Made by a program: the position numbers and the translations under genes
In this document: positions 11,441-20,839 of the stretch, in pieces
Layout of the letters: each line of letters starts with the position of its first letter
Numbering within the stretch: position 1 is the stretch's first letter
The notes under the pieces: model-generated
What the model saw: only the letters and a program-made list of their open reading frames with translations
Databases searched by the model: none
What the model was told of the DNA's origin: nothing
Origin: Zygaena filipendulae
Lineage: Eukaryota; Arthropoda; Insecta; Lepidoptera; Zygaenidae
Reading direction: 5' to 3'
Assembly: GCA_907165275.2 (NCBI GenBank)
Contig: OU015663.1
Span: 1,810,501-1,874,500 of the forward strand
Length of the DNA stretch: 64,000 bases

Positions 11441-11670
11441 AGTCGCCTAAATTTATTTTTTCTTATTTACCTCCCATGTATACGTACAGACATCGACCTG
11501 TTACAATTTTATTATATGTACTAGATTCGCCCTGTGCGCGAGCTGCGAGCAGCTCAGATTTAGTAAATCCATAAATCTCGTCTTGGACTCCCGTACTACA
11601 CGCAGTTAGCTAAAATGAAGAGGTAAGTAGATACCTACAGGTAGGTGCAGAAAAAAATATAAGGTAGTAA

Positions 11671-11739
11671 GTACTTTTATCTCAGAATAACCGGGAGATC
11701 TCCGAAATTAACGTGGGTGAAACTGCAGGGAACAGCTAG
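11671..11739 (+). mobile_element. Helitron Hel-A, 3'-end fragment
   Basis: Keeps GTACTTTTATCTCAGAATAA through ACGTGGGTGAAACTGC and the terminal CAGCTAG followed by T. Confidence 0.7.
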
Positions 11740-12056
11740 TAATCAATAAAATTACCTATTCGTAGGCTTTTTTCATGGTATTATTTGTGTAACCCTAATT
11801 AACCTTTCAATATCGATCGCTATATCGATATTCTCCACCCTAGGCTATAATAACATCGATAACACCTTGACATCGACATTACTACCTACACTACACAATG
11901 CTGCCCCCCGACCCGTATCGTGCGATAGAGAGACTTGCAGGACCTAGAGGCGAGTGCCTACTTTTTCCTTCTGAAATATTGTTTCGGGCCAAACCCCCTA
12001 AACCTTCACTAAATGAGACAATTTTGGTGTCATTCGATTCAGTACACCTTAATCTA

Positions 12057-12209
12057 GGGCTGTACGTTTTTCTAATTTAGTAATTCAGTTTAGTTTAACT
12101 TTAATAAATTAAAAAACTCGAGGAAGATTTTTTGTAAAAAATATGGATATTGAGATGCTAATAACTTTTGTTATAAGCAATATTTCTTTAAAATCAAAAC
12201 GTACAGCCC
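12057..12209. mobile_element. Small TA-flanked MITE (153 bp)
   Basis: Perfect terminal inverted repeats GGGCTGTACGTTTT and AAAACGTACAGCCC, flanked by TA at 12055-12056 and 12210-12211. The size and TA duplication fit a Tc1/mariner-type derivative. This is the only copy seen here. Confidence 0.75.
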
Positions 12210-12480
12210 TAGTTATCCAATACATCAATAACATGTAAAAAAATCATCAAAACTGGTCTATGTTTAAGGGGAGATAAACGGTTTGGCTTTTTGTATGAAA
12301 ATTTGCACGCACACGATCGTCTTAAGCGAAACTCGCTGAGACTTTGCGCCGGGCGCGTTAGGTTCCCTCAATATTGTAAATTTGACTATAGAGGTTAGAT
12401 AAAAGTCGAAAATGGCATTAAAAGTTAAAACATTTGAAATTCAACCCAATTCATTTATTACCATAATATGTTACGTGCTA

Positions 12481-12777
12481 TGTACCATATTTGTACCATA
12501 TTTGTACCATATTTGTACCATATTTGTACCATATTTGTACCATATTTGTACCATATTTGTACCATATTTGTACCATATTTGTACCATATTTGTACCATAT
12601 TTGTACCATATTTGTACCATATTTGTACCATATTTGTACCATATTTGTACCATATTTGTACCATATTTGTACCATATTTGTACCATATTTGTACCATATT
12701 TGTACCATATTTGTACCATATTTGTACCATATTTGTACCATATTTGTACCATATTTGTACCATATTTGTACCATATT
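12481..12777. repeat. Perfect 11-bp minisatellite, 27 units
   Basis: The unit TGTACCATATT repeats 27 times (297 bp) without a single change. Because 11 is not a multiple of 3 and the unit has no stop in any phase, all six frames stay open, giving an 11-residue repeat (CTIFVPYLYHI) on plus and NMVQIWYKYGT on minus. The resulting frames of 93-146 codons are artefacts of the repeat. Confidence 0.97.
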
Positions 12778-13078
12778 CAACCCATTATAAACTGGACCTC
12801 TTCTGAAAAAGACTGTGTTATGAATGTGTCCATTGATATCTACTTTTCTTAAAGGGAAAGCCACCTTGTTCTAGGTACCTACAGCACTCAGAGCTTTCAC
12901 TAAATACACTGTCACTACACTACACTACCTACCTCGAAAAGTTTCATGCTTTTCAGTCTTCGCTTTGTGTCCGTGTTGTCGAAAGATGGATGGCCTCGAC
13001 ATTCACACAGCGATGAGGTCTGTGTTCGTGAGATTCGAGAAAAAAATTTTGTTCAATGAAATTCTCATAATATACAAC
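12778..13078. other. No recognisable feature
   Basis: Unique-looking DNA between the minisatellite and a MITE-B copy. Confidence 0.4.
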
Positions 13079-13401
13079 AGGGATGTTGACGACTTTTGAA
13101 AAACTAAATTCTAATTAGTAGGTCAGTCAGTTATAAAATAAAAAAACAATAGACAAGTATTTTTTTGTTTTTTAAAATTAATGAAAATATTATAAACAGA
13201 GATAAAGCCCATTAAAATTTAGGGTGGGAGCTTGTGGACGTGACGTCACTAACCACTATAAGCTGCCGTACAAACTGCACCGGTTATCTAGTGACGTCAC
13301 GCAAAATTTCAACTCAATGTACCTATCACCGTTATTTTTTAAATAATGTAATCAAAGGAAAAATACGTGTTCACTAAAAAAAAAAATTTGTCAATTAGCC
13401 C
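13079..13401 (-). mobile_element. MITE-B copy 2
   Basis: Left end AGGGATGTTGAC, right end AATTAGCCC followed by AT. The left flank is AC instead of AT. Both CRE palindromes are intact (13241-13248 and 13292-13299). The ends are more diverged than in copy 1. Confidence 0.8.
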
Positions 13402-13403
13402 AT

Positions 13404-13920
13404 TGACTGTGTATTGCTGTCTACTCCCACACACGATTGAAACGTTTCTGTCTGAATGTTTTACGACAAAATCCGGCCAAAGCGATTTCATTTCCAAGAA
13501 GCAACAATCGCTTTTCAGATATTCCCTTTCGCCCTTGAGGTAGACTTCAACCGGAATTCCCAGAATCCAACTTCCGCCAAGGGATCGGAATTGTAAGGGG
13601 AGAAAATGGCGTCTTTTCAGGCCCACGTTAAAATGTATCCTTGGAGAAAGAGCGAGGAAATTATTATAAGAATGTATTGAAACCTGAATATAAATAGGTA
13701 CAATATTAACCTAATAGGTGCCTAGCGTTAGAGGAGCATACTTTGTTGATTGGGGTACATAAAACGTCACGGCACGTCACATGGGGGAGGGGGTGTACCT
13801 ATTGGAACGCAGTTCGTTAATACTATGTGCACTGTAACGTGCCGAATAAAACTATAGTGTGTCATCTGTGGCAACTGGCAACACATCATTGATTGACACT
13901 TGCATATTACCTGTCAGTAG
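13404..13920. other. No recognisable feature
   Basis: A 95-codon minus-strand frame covers 13339-13626, but half of it lies in MITE-B and no domain is evident. Confidence 0.45.
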
Positions 13921-14445
13921 GCCAAAGATGCGCGCCACGGTATGTTTATCGTACGAAAGATAAAATGGGCATGTGGACTAATTTTTATTTTTTAGTCTGT
14001 CTTGTAGATTATTAAAAAATATTGGACACATATTTTAAAAAATAATGGCCATAATATTGAGTTGAAATTTCGCGTGACGTCACTATTCTGACAGTTTGTA
14101 TGGCGGTTTTAGCGGTTAGTGACGTCACGACCCCGTCACCCTAAACTTTAATGCGCTTTATCTCTGTATATTTTAATTTATTTAAAAAAGCAAAAAATAC
14201 TTGTCAATTGTTTTTTTATTTTCTAACTGACGGACTAATTAGAATTTTGATTTTCAAAAGTAGTTCACATCCCCATTGTCGATACGATAAATATTTGGGC
14301 GTCCAAGCAAAAAGGTTCAGTAGTGGTGTATTAAGACTAGATTCGGTTGAACATTTCTTGCTGCCGGTAGACAAAACGATATAATATGTCGACGAGAATC
14401 GATAAAATGGCGCGATAAAATTTTATCGCGTTGCACATCATCTCT
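13921..14445 (+). mobile_element. MITE-D copy 1, split by MITE-B
   Basis: Left part (GATGCGC...GTTTATCGTACGAAAGATAAAAT) and right part (ATTGTCGATACGAT...TTTTATCGCGTTGCACATC) together match the intact copy at 60368-60602. The insertion lies at the ATTGTCGA position of the intact copy. Ends are mutated. Confidence 0.75.
13967..14274 (+). mobile_element. MITE-B copy 3, nested in MITE-D
   Basis: 308 bp, GGGCATG to CATCCCC, flanked by AT (13965-13966 and 14275-14276). Comparison with the unfilled MITE-D copy at 60410 shows a single AT there, so the duplication is 2 bp. CREs at 14075-14082 and 14120-14127 are intact. Confidence 0.9.
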
Positions 14446-14579
14446 GCAGGAACACCTCGCACTACGTGTTGCATAATTAATATTGTACTAATTATTAAAA
14501 ATAGTGAAAGTAAGAAATAAACACCTCCAGACCTCAAGCAAGTCTTTCAATCAAAAACAATACAGGGGTTCTGTAACTG

Positions 14580-14637
14580 TCAATAAAGCGTTCTGTATCA
14601 ATAACTTAATTTTGTGGGTGGGTTAGGTAACATTATA
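14580..14637 (+). mobile_element. MITE-C fragment
   Basis: Contains CAATAAAGCGTTCTG, TATCAATAACTTAATTTTGT and GGGTTAGGTAACAT, matching the right part of MITE-C copies. The terminus is missing. Confidence 0.55.
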
Positions 14638-14698
14638 AGTAAAAATAGGTAACTGATGGCATTTAATTAATTTGTTTATTATTAGAAACTAGCTGTAA

Positions 14699-14865
14699 TT
14701 TCGGAGTTTCCGCGGCAATTCCAGGATAAACTATACGTATAAACCTTCCTATTAAATCACTCCATAAAAAAACCGCATCACAATCCGTTGCGTAGTTTTA
14801 AAGATCTAAGCATACATAGGGACAGACAGACAGCGGGAAGCGACTTTGTTTTATTTTATTAGTGA
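14699..14865 (-). mobile_element. Helitron Hel-C
   Basis: CTAG at 14699, a shortened 3' hairpin zone, then CCGTTGCGTAGTTTTAAAGA and GGGAAGCGACTTTG. It ends near GTGA before T. The body matches the copy at 55743-55930. Confidence 0.75.
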
Positions 14866-15379
14866 TTATGTGATTCATGTCTTGTATCCGTTTACGAAAA
14901 ATGGATGATTTTAATAGAAGAAAAACAAAAAAAAAAATAGATAATACAAAAAAAAAAGAATTATAACAAAATATTAAATTAAAAATTCTATTCGTTGCGC
15001 CAGATCTATTGCAATATTTAAGAAGCTGGTCAAGGAATATTTCCTTAATATGTAGTTTTCTTTTCTTTTCTTTTTTTTTTATCACTCTAGTTATCTTTGG
15101 TCTGTCGCTTTCGTAGTGCATTAAGACATTATTACCTATAGGTTCGTTCACGTTGATTCACATTTTTTTTTTCTCAATTATATTTACAATATACTTCTAT
15201 ACCTATCGTATATCTTTTTATGTGGTACTTTATCCTTCAATGTAATTTAACAAAGTAATGTAATAACTATGCTGGTCTATCTATCTATTTACTGTCTATT
15301 CTACTTATTTTTATTTTAGGGGTTTTATTTCACTTATTTATTTATTTGTATCTTATTATTATTACTTTTCTCTAGGTTA
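14866..15379. other. No recognisable feature
   Basis: A-rich and T-rich low-complexity DNA. The 117-codon minus frame here is Lys/Phe-rich and looks like composition, not a gene. Confidence 0.4.
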
Positions 15380-15567
15380 AAATAGTAGTTGCACCTGTAG
15401 CACCACCCACTCTATAGAAATTCTTATTCTTATTTATAGTTACGGTTGCCTGGAAGAAATTGCTCTTTAGCAATAAGGCCGCCCTTTGTTGCCTACTTTA
15501 GTTATTTTTCTATGTATTTTTATTATCATGGTAACAATAAAGAATATTTGATTTGATTTGATTTGAA
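15380..15567 (+). mobile_element. LINE 3'-end fragment, family W copy 1
   Basis: Shares GCCTGGAAGAAATTGCTCTT and AATAAGGCCGCC with 16136-16286. It ends AATAAAGAATATTTGA followed by a TTGAT-type pentanucleotide tail. Resembles the 3' end of a common lepidopteran non-LTR element. No coding region is retained. Confidence 0.7.
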
Positions 15568-15809
15568 ATATTTTTTTTAAATAGAGCTATGGATCCCTGA
15601 CCTTACTCATTAATTTTTAATATAAACACAGGTAAATTACTTATAATAAATAGGTTCTAACAATACGAAACGTATCTTAAAAGGTCTTTAAAGAGAGATG
15701 TACTTATTTTTTATCAATAAATAGTTAACACACCTTCGATTTATTAATATACCTACTTATAATTTATATAATTTTTTCTGCACCACCTACCTACTGTCTT
15801 TACTGTAAT

Positions 15810-15811
<2 letters not shown>
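15568..15811. other. No recognisable feature
   Basis: AT-rich spacer between a LINE tail and the SINE poly(A). Confidence 0.4.
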
Positions 15812-15861
<50 letters not shown>

Positions 15862-16108
15862 CTTCACAACACACAGATCTACTTGATCCCACACTAAGCT
15901 ATAAGCTTGTGTCGTGGATACCAAGCAAACGTGGTATATACTACACATATTATTACATATATATTATACTATAGATATATATATACACACCCAGACTGGA
16001 AAATGGAACCCTGTGTTCATCACACAAAGTCCACTCCCACCGGGAATCGAACCCGGAACCTCTTGATTAGCGGGCAGGCATGGTGACCATTGCGCCAATC
16101 GGGTCGTC
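15812..16108 (-). mobile_element. tRNA-derived SINE with 47-nt poly(A), Metulj-like
   Basis: Read on minus from 16108: starts GACGACCCGATTGGCGCAAT, with a pol III A box TGGCGCAATGG (16087-16097) and a consensus B box GGTTCGATTCC (16043-16053). Then come a TGTGTGATGAACACAGG string, an AT-rich zone, ACACAAGCTTATAGC, GATCTGTGTGTTGTG and the tail (T47 on plus, 15812-15858). The order matches lepidopteran SINEs of the Metulj type, from memory. Confidence 0.85.
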
Positions 16109-16135
16109 GAAAATGTCGTCGAAATGTTTCCATAT

Positions 16136-16286
16136 TCTGCCTGGTAGCCTGGAAGAGATCGCTTCATAGTGATAAGGCCGCCACTTGGAGCCGCTTAATA
16201 CGTTCTGTTTTTAAATGTTTGTTATTGTAGGTAGGTACGTACTGTTTATGGTGTTCAACAAAGTGTTTTTCATTCATTCATTCAAT
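16136..16286 (+). mobile_element. LINE 3'-end fragment, family W copy 2
   Basis: GCCTGGAAGAGATCGCTTCA and GTGATAAGGCCGCC match copy 1. The tail is (ATTC)n instead of TTGAT repeats, as expected if each insertion built its own terminal microsatellite. Confidence 0.75.
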
Positions 16287-16571
16287 AACTCGAAAATATT
16301 TTGAACGTTAAACAAAAAGTTATTCATTGTGATGGACACTTTTATGTCGTTCCAACTCGACACACCTTTTCCGACTACATAACTGTGTAAAAGTAAAACC
16401 AAGAGAAAAACAAAGGAAAACCCGACTTTATCACCCTATTTTTCCCTGAACAATGTAAACCAATGAATGGATGACGCTTCCCTTAGGTACTTTGGCAACT
16501 TTTCCCGAGGTGTATTCAAGTTTCACGGGTATGAAGACTGGAACTGTCCTGTTTGCAAATACCTACATAAT
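16287..16571. other. No recognisable feature
   Basis: Unique-looking DNA before the MITE-B copy 4 left end. Confidence 0.4.
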
Positions 16572-16649
16572 AGGCTATTTGACTAATTTTTTTTAAGTCC
16601 GTCTTGTAGATTAATAAAAAATATTGGACACGTATTGTTTCTTTTTTTA

Positions 16650-17136
16650 TGCTACTGCTCCACCTGCGTGTTAACGCGTAAATTAGTGCGCTAATTTAGA
16701 TGTGGCCAACATTTTAACGCGTTAACTTATTAACATTACCACGTTATGCTACTGCTCCACCTGCGTGTTAACGCGTAAATTAGTGCGCTAATTTAGATGT
16801 GGCCAACATTTTAACGCGTTAACTTATTAACATTACCACGTTATGCTACTGCTCCACCTGCGTGTTAACGCGTAAATTAGTGCGCTAATTTAGATGTGGC
16901 CAACATTTTAACGCGTTAACTTATTAACATTACCACGTTATGCTACTGCTCCACCTGCGTGTTAACGCGTAAATTAGTGCGCTAATTTAGATGTGGCCAA
17001 CATTTTAACGCGTTAACTTATTAACATTACCACGTTATGCTACTGCTCCACCTGCGTGTTAACGCGTAAATTAGTGCGCTAATTTAGATGTGGCCAACAT
17101 TTTAACGCGTTAACTTACTATAACATTACCACGTTA
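16650..17136. repeat. 97-bp tandem repeat, five units
   Basis: Units start at 16650, 16747, 16844, 16941 and 17038. The first four are identical by eye and the fifth has a 2-bp insertion near its end. Each unit begins with the left terminal repeat of the host MITE and contains several GTTAAC/AACGCGTT palindromes. Confidence 0.95.
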
Positions 17137-17183
17137 GACATTAACATCAACGTTTTAACGTTAACGCAGGTGGAGCAGTAGCA
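16650..17183. mobile_element. TTA-flanked MITE containing a tandem array
   Basis: Left end TGCTACTGCTCCACCTGCG and right end CGCAGGTGGAGCAGTAGCA are exact inverted complements. The 3-bp duplication TTA flanks it (16647-16649 and 17184-17186), confirmed against uninterrupted MITE-B copies. A TWA duplication points to the PIF/Harbinger superfamily. The interior is five 97-bp repeats. Confidence 0.85.
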
Positions 17184-17450
17184 TTACGTAATCAAAAAAT
17201 AACAGCGATACATTGAGTTGAAATTTCGCATGGCGTCACTAACTAGTGCAGTTTGTATGGCGGCTTGTAGTGGAAAGTGACGTCACGAGCCCCCACCCTA
17301 AACTTCAATGCGCTTTATCTCTGTGCATTTTGATTTATTTGAAAAATTAAAAATTACGTGTGTAACGATTTTTAATTTTCTAAATGACGGACTAATGAGA
17401 AATTTGATTTTCAAAAGTTGTCAACATTCCTATTCATGACATGACATGAT

Positions 17451-17494
17451 ACAACATCCAAACATGCACACTCACATTTATAATATTAGTAGGA
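17451..17494 (-). mobile_element. Helitron Hel-A, 5'-end fragment
   Basis: ACAACATCCAAACATGCACA through ATTTATAATATTAGTAGGA, then T. The 3' two-thirds are absent. Confidence 0.65.
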
Positions 17495-17763
17495 TGAGTA
17501 ATGAGTATATTTATGGCGTGAAAAAACAATTATGACGTGTAAAAAAATGTTGTTTGGATTTATAATAACTTATATGATTAAAATAATTTTATTTACACAT
17601 TCAGAAATAACAGCTGCAGTGTCTCTGAAGGGTCGACCACAGAGTAAAGACTATTAATAACTTCGCTCTACGTTGTTCATGTCCATCTGTCAGCTTTCAC
17701 GGGTCCACTATTTATAATGTCTTTTTCAGATTAAGTATTATAATAATAAGTTTTATTTTAGTA

Positions 17764-17959
17764 CTAGCTGTTTCACCCGCGATAATTCCAGAGTTCCCGC
17801 GGGAATTTCAGATTACAATATAGCCTATGTTACTCAGGGATAATGTAGCTTTCTAATGGTGAAAGAATTTTTAAAATCGGTCCAGTAGTTTTTGAGTTAA
17901 ATTCTAACAAACAAACAAACAAAAAATCAAATCTTTCCTCTGTTTAATATTAGTATGGA
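17764..17959 (-). mobile_element. Helitron Hel-D
   Basis: CTAGCTG after A, the CGCGGGAATTT hairpin zone, then TAGCCTATGTTACTCAGGGA and AAAATCGGTCCAGTAG, which define this subtype. Relatives are at 45652, 40446 and 57316. It ends TTAGTATGGA. Confidence 0.8.
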
Positions 17960-18166
17960 AAATTATAACATTCTAGAGAAGATACTGACCCCACCGACCG
18001 TACACACTGCCTTTCAAATTGCTTTTAAATCCCGACTCCCAACCCAACTGTCATCTCCCCATAGCTCTAGGCACTTAACTTCTTCCTGGCAAGCTGACAC
18101 CGAATTCAACATCCAGTCAATTCAAATTAGATTCCTTTCAAGTTCATTTTTAAACTTTGTAGTACA

Positions 18167-18360
18167 CTCGCTGATCCCTGCGGTTTTACTTGCGTTATTT
18201 TCAGAGTTCCTGTTGGGTTTTAGGAGACAAAAAGTACCCTATGTCCTTTTCTGAACCCCTGACAACTTGTATACAAAATTTCATGATTATCGATTGAGTT
18301 ATTGTAGCTTGAAAGCGTAACAAATAAACCAACTCACATTCGCATTTATAATGTTAAGGA
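18167..18360 (-). mobile_element. Helitron Hel-A, old copy
   Basis: The terminus is mutated to CTCGCTGATCCCTGCGG. The body has GTACCCTATGTCCTTTTC and TTTCATGATTATCGATTGAG, and the right end is ATAATGTTAAGGA followed by T. Confidence 0.75.
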
Positions 18361-18833
18361 TAAGTTACGTAGTCCGTTTTGCTGTGGAGTTTTTTCTTAG
18401 CCTTTTTATTTTAATCGGCGGGATAATTCAGCCAGTGTAGAGTTGAAAACAATAGTAAAACTGGATGAGGTTTGCTTTTGAGTTAAGCTCGTGGTTTTCT
18501 CGCAAGAGTCAGTTGCTTGTTCAGGCTGCACAAAATGGCGGCTGGCCTGTGACTGCAGCCGCAAACGCGTGCGTTGCTCAGTTTCCACCCACCAACCGTT
18601 TATGAGTTTATTTTTTTTGTCTCCATCTGTGACATGTGTTAGTACGTAGAATCATATATGAAAATCCGATTGCTTTTCTCTCTATCGCCGGTCGATATTA
18701 GTTCGCTATGCCTACATATATATATATATACTGGTTGTACTGGTTAGTTACATGTGTATTTGACGGTATATATATTTAAAATACAGTTGGCTGTATAAAT
18801 AGAGGGACAAAGCTGTATGAATTATATAATGTA
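18361..18833. other. No recognisable feature; short (TA)n
   Basis: Contains a (TA) run at 18715-18730. A small GC-richer segment at 18480-18590 has no recognisable coding content. Confidence 0.4.
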
Positions 18834-18910
18834 CTAGCTGTTCCCCTTGGTTTTACCTATGTTATTTTCGAAGATCTCTCGGAAATTCCAGGATTAGTAC
18901 CGTATATTAA
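18834..18910 (-). mobile_element. Helitron 3'-end fragment
   Basis: CTAGCTGTTCCCCTTGGTTT and a decayed hairpin zone ending CCAGGATTAGTACC. The 5' part is missing. Confidence 0.6.
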
Positions 18911-19072
18911 TTACGTATATTATTTGGTGTACGCGCTTTATTGAGAAAAAAATGGATATTATCTATGATCGCTCTGTAATCGAATATTACAAAAATCAAA
19001 GTGAATACCTATTATTAGCTTTTATTGACTACATGGATTTTTTATATTAATTTAAATAAAAATTGGCACTTG

Positions 19073-19143
19073 GAATCCATTATATAGATACAACGTATGA
19101 AATTATTTTCATACGTAAAAATAAATATCTATTGAATTCCATA
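19073..19143. repeat. Two-level fold-back hairpin
   Basis: Outer arms TGGAATCCATTATATAGATA and TATCTATTGAATTCCA enclose an inner pair ACGTATGAAA / TTTCATACGT with a 4-nt loop. Confidence 0.6.
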
Positions 19144-19154
19144 GAATTAATAAG

Positions 19155-19197
19155 CATAGAACAGTAGGTATTACAATGTAATACCTACTGTTCTATG
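19155..19197. repeat. Perfect 43-nt palindrome
   Basis: Arms of 21 bp (CATAGAACAGTAGGTATTACA and its exact complement) separated by a single A at 19176. Confidence 0.95.
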
Positions 19198-19280
19198 TTG
19201 TAAAAGTAATGCAATTTCACTGGTGGTGGAACCACCTCATTACGTCGTGGCGCGAACGTATTTTCTCGGCGTTACAACTG

Positions 19281-19503
19281 AGGGGCTATTACGAAACATT
19301 TGTTTCTATCATTTTCGGTTGCAATCAAAAACTTAGTGTTTTTACGATTAAAATATGCACGTTTTGAAACCTGCAGTATGTATTAACCAAAAAAATATAC
19401 ATAAAAAATTGAAGCCGTCTAAACATGGTTAATTAATCACAAAATCACTATTTTTCTGATTGAAACTGAAATATGATAGCAACAAAAGTTACATAATCGG
19501 CCT
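19281..19503 (-). mobile_element. MITE-H copy 1
   Basis: About 223 bp with long terminal inverted repeats. The right side has ACTGAAATATGATAGCAACA and AAAGTTACATAAT; the left has TTTCTATCATTTTCGGTTGC. Other copies are at 34636, 59573 and 63108. Flanks give no consistent duplication. Confidence 0.75.
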
Positions 19504-20228
19504 ACTGGTTGCATTTGTGTTTCCATTTCGAACGAAATTTTTATTATAACTAACTCTGTACGTGTAGTTTTACTTATTTACCTATAAGTAGTTTTGAAAA
19601 TTGAATAAAATTTTCCAAGTACCTACCACTCAATGATTAGTTTCAAATTTCCTTGTAAAAATGTAGTTCATAAATCAATCCAATATCACCCGGATTGCAC
19701 TAAACTAGTTTGCTTCGACCCCATTTCACCGTATAACGTCTCTCGAATCGACGAAAATGTCTACGGGAAATTCAAACAAACTCAAACTTTGCATTCAACT
19801 CAGCTCAATTCAACATCGAAACGAATGGTAGGAAGCAACTTTGGATTACTTTCTCCCTTCACAAAGACATGACATAACGAATCGGACAAATGGGACAATG
19901 CGATGATATTCGTTCACGACGGAGTTTTCTTGGGCATGAAGCTTTGTGATGGAATAATTTCGTACTTTAGGTTCTTCGTGGGATATGATAGGATTTTAAT
20001 TAATTTCTAAATCAGTAAAGGTACTCTGTTACAATTATTTATTACAATAATAGTACCTAATGTTCGTAGTAACTATCTGCCAATAAACACTCTCTTGTTT
20101 GGGACCAGGTCTATTTTTCTTTTAAATATTACTAATCATTACGTCTGTCTACCTATACTTTTTGTTAGAAGAAGAAGAAGAAGAAGAAAATACGTTTTGT
20201 TAGTAAATGTTATATATCTACCTACTTG
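19504..20228. other. No recognisable feature; (AGA)n
   Basis: Contains a 79-codon plus frame (19633-19872) without recognisable domains and an (AGA)7 run at 20167-20188. Confidence 0.4.
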
Positions 20229-20275
20229 TGAACCCGCGACACCTGGCGTAGCAGTCTGGTTCAATATACATACTA
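20229..20275 (-). repeat. tRNA-like SINE-head fragment
   Basis: GAACCCGCGACACCTGGCGT matches the tRNA-like segment at 60604-60674, followed by diverged sequence. The B box is degraded. Confidence 0.45.
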
Positions 20276-20325
20276 GACCAACGATACATTTGCCCATCGG
20301 AGGTGATTAAATACTTGCGAGCAAT

Positions 20326-20651
20326 GGGGATGTTGACTACTTTTTAAAATCAAAATTCTAATTAGTCCGTCAGTTAGAAAATAAAAAAAACAATAGACAC
20401 GTATTTTTTGCTTTTTCAAATAAATTAAAATATACAGAGATAAAGCGCATTAAAGTTTAGGGTGAGTGGGTCCTGACGTCACTAACCGATAAAACCGCCA
20501 TACAAACTGTCCGAATAGTGACGTCACGCGAAATTCTAAACTCAATGTATCGCCGTTATTTTTTGATTACGTAAAAAAATAAAAAATACATGTCCAATAT
20601 TTTTTATTAATCTACAAGACGGACTAAAAAAAAAAATTAGTCAACATGCCC
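20326..20651 (-). mobile_element. MITE-B copy 5
   Basis: GGGGATGTTGACTA at left, CATGCCC at right, AT on both sides (20324-20325 and 20652-20653). Both CREs are intact (20474-20481 and 20519-20526). Confidence 0.9.
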
Positions 20652-20839
20652 ATTAGGTCAAAACCGGGTCACTTGAATATGATTTTCTGTTAAGTACTAT
20701 ATAATAATTTAACTTTATTTTTACAGGTAAGTGGAGCACTTAATTCAACAAGCTAAAAAGGTAATTTAGAATAGGTATGCATGACTTATCATAACTTTTA
20801 TAGTATGACAAATATTAAAGAAAGAAAATACATTAAATA

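Larger units (their letters stand above)
16572..17431 (+). mobile_element. MITE-B copy 4, interrupted by a nested MITE
   Basis: Termini AGGCTATTTGAC and CAACATTCCT, flanked by AT (16570-16571 and 17432-17433). Split at the TTTTTTTACGTAATC position of uninterrupted copies by the element at 16650-17183. The first CRE is mutated (TGGCGTCA); the second, 17278-17285, is intact. Confidence 0.85.

Noticed and set aside
12481..12777. CRISPR-like array
   Set aside because: There are no spacers; it is a pure tandem repeat in a eukaryotic context.
12412..12864. Overlapping frames of 93-146 codons on both strands
   Set aside because: They are translations of the stop-free 11-bp minisatellite; all frames give the same 11-residue repeat.
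13339..13626. 95-codon minus-strand gene
   Set aside because: It begins or ends inside a MITE-B copy and shows no domain.
16020..16110. A tRNA gene on the minus strand
   Set aside because: Pol III boxes are present, but the segment continues into a SINE body with poly(A) and recurs at 62104.
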